DNA from: Capsicum annuum | Taxonomy: Eukaryota; Streptophyta; Magnoliopsida; Solanales; Solanaceae | DNA: 64,000 nt | Direction of reading: 5' to 3' | NCBI RefSeq assembly: GCF_002878395.1 | Contig: NC_061115.1 | Coordinates: 52,791,013-52,855,012 of the forward strand | Part shown: piece after piece, positions 59,131 to 64,000 of the stretch | Layout of the letters: every line of letters starts with the position of its first letter | How positions within the stretch are numbered: position 1 is the first letter of the stretch | Notes under the pieces: generated by a model | What the model saw: only the letters and a program-made list of their open reading frames with translations | Told to the model about the DNA's origin: nothing | Database searches by the model: none | Translations under genes and position numbers: made by a program

Positions 59131-59760
59131 GTTGGGTGTCTAAAAGAAGATCTATTCTGAAGTTGATTTCTCTCTCGAGAGGAACTCTGAGAATATCTTC
59201 AGGGAACACATCAGAAAATTTCTTTACAACTGGATATATCTCAAGACTTAGTGTCTTAGAACTGGAGTTCTTAAATCAGATAATATGGTAAATTCACCCC
59301 TTAGATATCATCTTTCTTGCTTTAAAATATGAAACAGTCTGAACCCTAAGCACTAAAGTATTACTCCTCCATTTGATAACTGGCTTATTAGGAAACTGAA
59401 ACTAAATAATTCTATTTATGCAGTCAACTAAGGCATAACATGAGTGAAGCCAATACATGTCGAGAATGACATCAAAATTAGTCATCTCTAACTCCACAAG
59501 ATCAACTGAAGTGACATTCCTAGATATTATGATTGGGCAATTTTTGTATACTTACTTGGCTATAATAGACTTACCCACTAGGAAAGACACTAAGAAAGGC
59601 TCTGCTAACATTTTGGGATTGACACTGAAGTCTACAACTATGTAAGGGATCACAAAGAAAAGTAAAGTTTGAGATCTCACAATGCATAAACATAAAGATG
59701 AAAGATCTGCAACGTACCCGTACCCACATCAGGAGAAATTTCTAGATCCTATCGAATATG
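59131..59760 (-). pseudogene. Element 4 protease region, decayed
   Basis: At about 59480-59400 the minus strand reads FDVILDMYWL then CYALVDC, the counterpart of F-x-V-I-L-G-M-D-W-L after the retropepsin core; Gly and Asp of the motif are altered. The upstream D-x-G-(S/T) site should be near 59640-59600 and is only weakly readable. Confidence 0.6.
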
Positions 59761-60923
59761 GAGAGCATATAATCTATTCTGGAGCTATTAACTAGTTGCA
59801 CTAGAAGTTGAACACTGCTGAGTCAGGCGACCAGCTGGAACTATAAGATGATTGGACTGACTCTGCTGACCATCCCTCGGGCGGTCCCTGACCCTATGGC
59901 CTGGCTTGCCATATCTAAAACATATTTGACTACCAACTTTACACTTACCCTAGTGATTCCTACCATATTTCATGTAGAGCGGATTTGTATGACCATTATT
60001 CATACAACCTTGTAACTTAGAGCCCGACACTCTATTTCTACTGTCTTTCCTAAACTTAAGAACTGATGCACTAGCTGAAGATAGAGCTGGGGCTAAAAAT
60101 TTCTAATGAAACTTAGAGAGGTTACCACTTTCTGACATCGGTTGAGAAAATTTGAAACTACCTATTTTAGTTCTCTTATTATCTCCCTGTTTCTCCTTAT
60201 ACTTCTCCTCCATAATCTGGTGAGCATGAACTATGAGTCTAGATAGATCTATCTCCTTAATCAAAATGGTAGTCCTACACCTCTAAAACACACTATCAAA
60301 TACACCAGACATAAATTTACTCATCTTAGATCTAGAGTCAGCCATCGTAGTCGGAGCATACCTCGCCAACTGAGTGAACTTAAGTGAGTACTCCTTCATA
60401 CTCATACTACCCTGTTCAAATTTATGAGCTCTTGAACCTTAGATTCTCTTAATTCTAGGGAAAAGAACCTATCTAAGAAAGCTGTGGAAAACTCTTCCCA
60501 TGCCACAGGCTCTATCTCAACACCTCTGTCCTTCTTCCACTGCTTAAACTAGGTGTGAGCGACACCTTGTAAATTATATGCAACTAATTTTGTGCTCTCA
60601 CTTAAAGTGACTCCCATGATATCTATCACTTTCTGCACCATGTCCAGAAACTCCTGCAAATCCTCCACAGACTTAGACCCAAAAAACAAAGGGGGATTAA
60701 ATCAGTTGAAAGACCTAATCCTAGATGCAACTGTATTTGCCACTGGATTGGTTTGGGCAACAACCTGCTGGTTGCTCTGAGCATCTAAAGAATGGGCTAG
60801 GGTAGTGAAAGCGGCCCTGGATTCAGCGTGAGAAACATTATAGTTTAGGGGATCTTCCTAAACAAGTGGTGGTGCAGGCTGATCCCCGTTTCTCCTTTTC
60901 TTGTTTTTTTTTCTGGGAGGCAT
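59761..60923 (-). pseudogene. Element 4 gag, decayed
   Basis: The start is at 60923 (MPPRKKNKKRR), with 'PLNYNVSHAESRAAFTTLAH' next. Then FNPPLFFGSKSVEDLQEF and 'VAYNLQGVAHT' stop 'FKQWKKDRGVEI' follow, with 'EEFSTAFLDRFFSLE' and further on 'RMSKFMSGVFD'. The zinc knuckle at about 59945-59905 reads CFRYGKPGHRVRD, where the second and last Cys are lost. It is the same subfamily as element 2's gag, with a shared TAG at one Trp codon (60549-60551). Confidence 0.85.
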
Positions 60924-61126
60924 TGTCTGTAAACAAAATAAAAGATGAGTTAAAAAGAGGAATTCAATAGATCTCATGTTATTTCAAATGACATAAACAC
61001 TAAAAGAAGGGAATCTTTCTTAAAAACAACTCATAGCCTATTGTCCATAAGTATGACGTACTTCAAACCCATGCAAAAAACTCTACTCAACACAGTTTTT
61101 AGACACCCAAGGAAACTTTAACACCT

Positions 61127-61140
61127 TAGGCTCTGATACC
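61127..61140 (-). other. Primer binding site of element 4
   Basis: The minus strand reads TTGGTATCAGAGCC, an exact tRNA-iMet PBS core. It marks the left edge of where the 5' LTR should be. Confidence 0.85.
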
Positions 61141-61141
61141 A

Positions 61142-62366
61142 AGTGAAATACCCTAATTTTTGGACTTTAGAAAATTTCCTGGAATTCTAGTCTCAGGAAC
61201 CAATATGACTCAAGGGTACGAGCCATATATTAGGGTACAGATGGTATGGTCCACTCATATGTTGACTAGTGTCGATTGCTGGGATAAATTTTGGTTACTA
61301 GAATGGATACGACTTAGGGGTACGAGTCATATTAGTGGTTACGAATCATTTGGTTCCTTAATTTAATCTTAGACTTGGTTACTTAGGTTGGAATAGAGTA
61401 CAAGTGGCTCACCATGAGCCATAAGATAGTGTACAAGTCATACCAAAGACTATAGTGTCAAATCTTCCTTGGGGTTAAATCTGCCAGAGATATGGATTGT
61501 ATGCTTTGGATATGACTTGATTGGAGTCATATGTCGGACAGTGTTGAATCCAAATATTGAGGCTAGGGTACAAGTAGAGGGTACAACTCGTATTGGAAGG
61601 GTACGACTCATGAGTGCCAGTCGTACCCTTGTGATGGGATTTTGGTATAACTTAAGTGGGGGTATTCTGGACATTTCAGCACTTATCCTAATAAGGTCCC
61701 ACAACTTCTAACCTACTTGGGAGGTTATTTACCCTATAATTCCATTCATTAACACTTAAAAACTCTTCTAAACACTATAATTTATGAAGATGGATCCTCC
61801 TAACTTTTTTGGAGTAAAGGTGGAGAAGGATCCACATGGCTTCTTAGATAAAATGGAAAAAATATTTCAGGTGATGCAGGCTACTAATGTGGAAGGGGTA
61901 AGCTTTGAAGCTTCTCATCTCAAAGAGGTTGTATATCAGTGGTATGAAGAGAAGGACATGTGATGTAGAAGAATTAGTCTTGTATGATACTTTCTCAAAA
62001 GCCTTCTTGGATTGGTTCTTTCCCCAAGAGTTGAGGGAAACACATATAGAGGAGTTTGTGAACCTTAAGTAGGGAAGGATATTTTTCAAGGAATATGACT
62101 TGAAGTTTTACAAATTGTCAAGGTATGCTCTTGATTTAGTGGCTGACATGCGGGAGAGAATAAGGAAGTTTGTCCCTGGGTTAAATCAGGATTTGATTTT
62201 GGAGAGCAAGACTTCCTTGTTGATTAAAGTTGTGGACATATCTAGGTTGACTGTTCATATGCAATGAGTAGAGGATGAAAAGAGGAAGCAGGAAAAGTTT
62301 AGGGATAGACAGGGTAAGAGGAGAAGGTTTTCTGACTAGGGAGGTGCTCAGTCTCAGGGTGGTCAG
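61142..62366 (+). mobile_element. Element 5: truncated LTR plus gag of an element 1 relative
   Basis: 61142-61785 follows the first part of element 1's LTR on the plus strand: 'TGAAATACCCTAATTTTTGG' against TGAAACACCTTGG, then 'TTTAGAAAATTTCC', many 'GGGTACGACTCATGAG' words, and 'GGGGGTATTCTGGACATTTC' matching 13249-13271. The rest of the LTR, PBS and gag start are deleted. From 61792 gag reads PPNFFGVKVEKDPHGFLDKM and 'EKIFQVMQATNVEGVSFEAS', then 'LKEVVYQWYEE', closely matching element 1's gag at 15599. After 61960 shifts and stops accumulate. The fragment ends at the Tat-like LTR at 62367. Confidence 0.75.
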
Positions 62367-63881
62367 TGATAACACTTAACTTACAAGTCAATTTGAGTAC
62401 AAGGCGGTCGTCGTCAATATATTTACCCAACTTTAGAGTCAAGGTCGAATCCATGAGGAACCATGTGAGGGGCAATAAAATTAATTTGAAATGATAGTTA
62501 CAAGTTAAATTCAAACAAATGGTACAAAAAGATAAAATGGGGGAGGTGAGTTCCTTCACTAATATTTCCTTTTGGGATTTTCTAGTATAAATTCAGGGCT
62601 ATGAATAATTAGAGTTTTAATAACTATGAACGAAACTTGGGATTATGAAGTACTAAGGGAGTGACATATGGTAGTTAGTCATCAAAGTTGATTTATTAAG
62701 TCAAATATGGATAGGTTTGGTTATAGATTTTGTTGCTAGTCTTTCAACAAAATACCAAACTTTCACCCATTGATCCTTTCGAATACCTAATGGATGTGTT
62801 CAACCTCAATCAAGGGATCCCTAATTCTAGGATGACACCCAAGGCATAGTCAACCTCACTTTCACCCTTATTTCAAGATAGTGAGAATTTAGAAAACTAC
62901 ACATATAATTGACTATCATTTCTTTGGTTTCCACATTCCTCTTTCGAGGATGATATAGATTCCTAAACTTCATCCAAAAACTTACTTTTGAAGATAGCCT
63001 TAGTTTTTTTTAGAGCTTGGAGCTTTCACCAATCAAACCCATATGAGTATTTGAAGTTTTCACCCATCAAATCTTAATCAAACTAGCATAGCAATAATAG
63101 AACCCATAAACATGAACTACCAAATAGATGCTAACAATAACCACCCACACAGACTTAGACCCCTATTCACACATAACTCCAAGAGGGAGATTTAGCTACA
63201 TATAAGATAAATAAGCATAGATATACCCATAATCTCCATTGAATTAATTGGTGGTAGATCTAAGTGAATGTTAGTTCAAACTTGGCTCCTCCAAAATATC
63301 AACTATGGAAGTGAGCAAATCTTCTACTTGGAAAGTCTCCAATGTATTCTTCACCCAAAATTTATACAATATTTTTTTCTCCAAAAATGGAGCCTACAAA
63401 GTCTCTAGCTAAACCTAGAAAAATCAGGGAAGAAAGAATGTGATGGAATGGATGATACATCCAATTAGCATTTGAGTGTTTTTGTTCAAATTGGGATCAG
63501 CACATGGAATTACAATTTTGCCCTTGGGCTGAACATTTTCACCAAGCTGTGATCGCACAAGTCTGGCTGCGATCTCAGCTATGAAACCACGATTGAGTTC
63601 CAGGGTTGTGATTGATTGACCATCTTGACTGACTGTGACCGTGGCCTATGGACCGTGAACACGATAACTGAGGCTAGTTCACTGTAGGTCTTCAGCTGTA
63701 CTTTTTCTGCTCCCTTTTTGATTATTTCAAGCTCCAATCCACATCTCTTTGTCTTTTAACCTATTCCTGCAAAGAGTGGATACTAGTTCATTAAATCACA
63801 ATTATTACTCATTTACTCATTTGAGACAATGTAATATACGCTAAAACTAAGTTCGATGAGTGATAAAATCACCACTCATCA
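62367..63881 (-). repeat. LTR of a Tat/Athila-like element
   Basis: 1515 bp with ends TGATAACACTT and CACTCATCA. It pairs with 53589-54953 in order: an early 'GTCGTCGTCAATA' block, 'AACCTCAATCA' text, a CpG-rich part with 'CTGTGATCGCACAAG' (63547) against 'CTGTGATCGTGTGAG' (54614), and the closing 'GTGATAAAATCACCACTCAT'. It lies in the gag of element 5, so it is younger. Confidence 0.75.
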
Positions 63882-64000
63882 ACATCCACAACTTAAGCAT
63901 TTGCTTGTCCCCAAGCAACACTACTTCTTTACCATGAGCTAGAATTATTTACGCCCAAATTTCATACCTTAAGGTCCATAACAACTTCAACTTGAATTAC
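63882..64000 (-). mobile_element. Start of the internal region of the second Tat/Athila-like element
   Basis: Right of the LTR the minus strand reads GCTTAAGTTGTGGATGT just before TGATGAG, the degenerate purine tract, and farther out 'GGGGACAAGCAAATG', typical of 3' untranslated ends of this group. The element continues beyond the window. Confidence 0.6.

Larger units (their letters stand above)
56046..61141 (-). mobile_element. Element 4 internal region: minus-strand Ty3/gypsy, decayed
   Basis: From right to left: PBS (61127-61140), gag, PR, RT, RNase H, integrase, PPT. All genes carry stops and shifts. A normal 5' LTR should start right of the PBS, but instead the text TGAAATACCCTAATTT of another family (element 5, opposite strand) begins there. 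Confidence 0.85.

Overview
The window looks like plant nuclear heterochromatin, most likely from a Solanaceae genome (pepper, tomato or potato type). That placement is an inference. It rests on the low GC, on the style of the Ty3/gypsy LTRs, on primer-binding sites matching initiator tRNA-Met (core TGGTATCAGAGCC), and on the recurrent 'CATTCGAGGATGAATG' text before the 3' polypurine tract. I found no intact host gene, no tRNA or rRNA gene, and no CRISPR or bacterial operon structure. Almost every long ORF is a decayed piece of a retrotransposon.

Layout. 1-7.4 kb holds two truncated gypsy elements head to head: a minus-strand PR-RT fragment with an LTR-like region, then a plus-strand integrase fragment with its 3' LTR. 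7.5-12.3 kb is AT-rich. It has an LTR scrap, MITE-like repeats, an unrecognised gene-like remnant near 10.3-10.7 kb with an 82-bp tandem duplication, and a ~1 kb element with inverted ends that contains a Stowaway MITE. 12.36-12.8 kb and 33.8-34.2 kb are the two halves of one broken plant mobile domain (MAIN-like/PMD) gene. They are separated by a 21-kb nested retrotransposon, element 1 (12822-33823). Element 1 carries gag, PR, RT, RNase H, integrase and a chromodomain-like end. Inside its integrase sits element 2 (18575-27909; TSD GTATC), which has gag and protease remains but no RT or IN. Inside its 3' LTR sits a 1.9-kb solo LTR (30180-32095).

34.4-36.0 kb has a minus-strand remnant resembling the N-terminal part of a Mutator-like (MULE) transposase. 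Next to it is a repeat that recurs inverted at 11.27-11.46 kb. 36.06-37.25 kb is a short element with two ~420-bp LTRs. 38.5-49.05 kb is a ~107-bp tandem array split by element 3 (38706-48663; TSD TAAAC), a minus-strand non-coding LARD with ~3.55-kb LTRs. 49.4-53.5 kb is AT-rich with hAT-like, Helitron-like and LTR fragments and a small RNase H-like remnant.

53.5-61.1 kb is element 4, a minus-strand gypsy with decayed gag, PR, RT, RNase H and IN. Its 3' LTR is broken by a Tat/Athila-like insertion. 61.1-62.4 kb is element 5, a plus-strand LTR plus gag scrap related to element 1. From 62.37 kb a second Tat/Athila-like LTR begins and its internal region runs off the window.

How the parts relate. 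The non-coding (LARD) and gag-only elements share LTR motifs, PBS and untranslated internal sequence, so they probably depended on proteins from related autonomous elements. The most interesting non-retroviral signal is the MAIN-like gene lying beside MULE-like sequence and flanked by inverted copies of one repeat. It may be a transposon that carried a MAIN-like gene and was later broken by retrotransposons.
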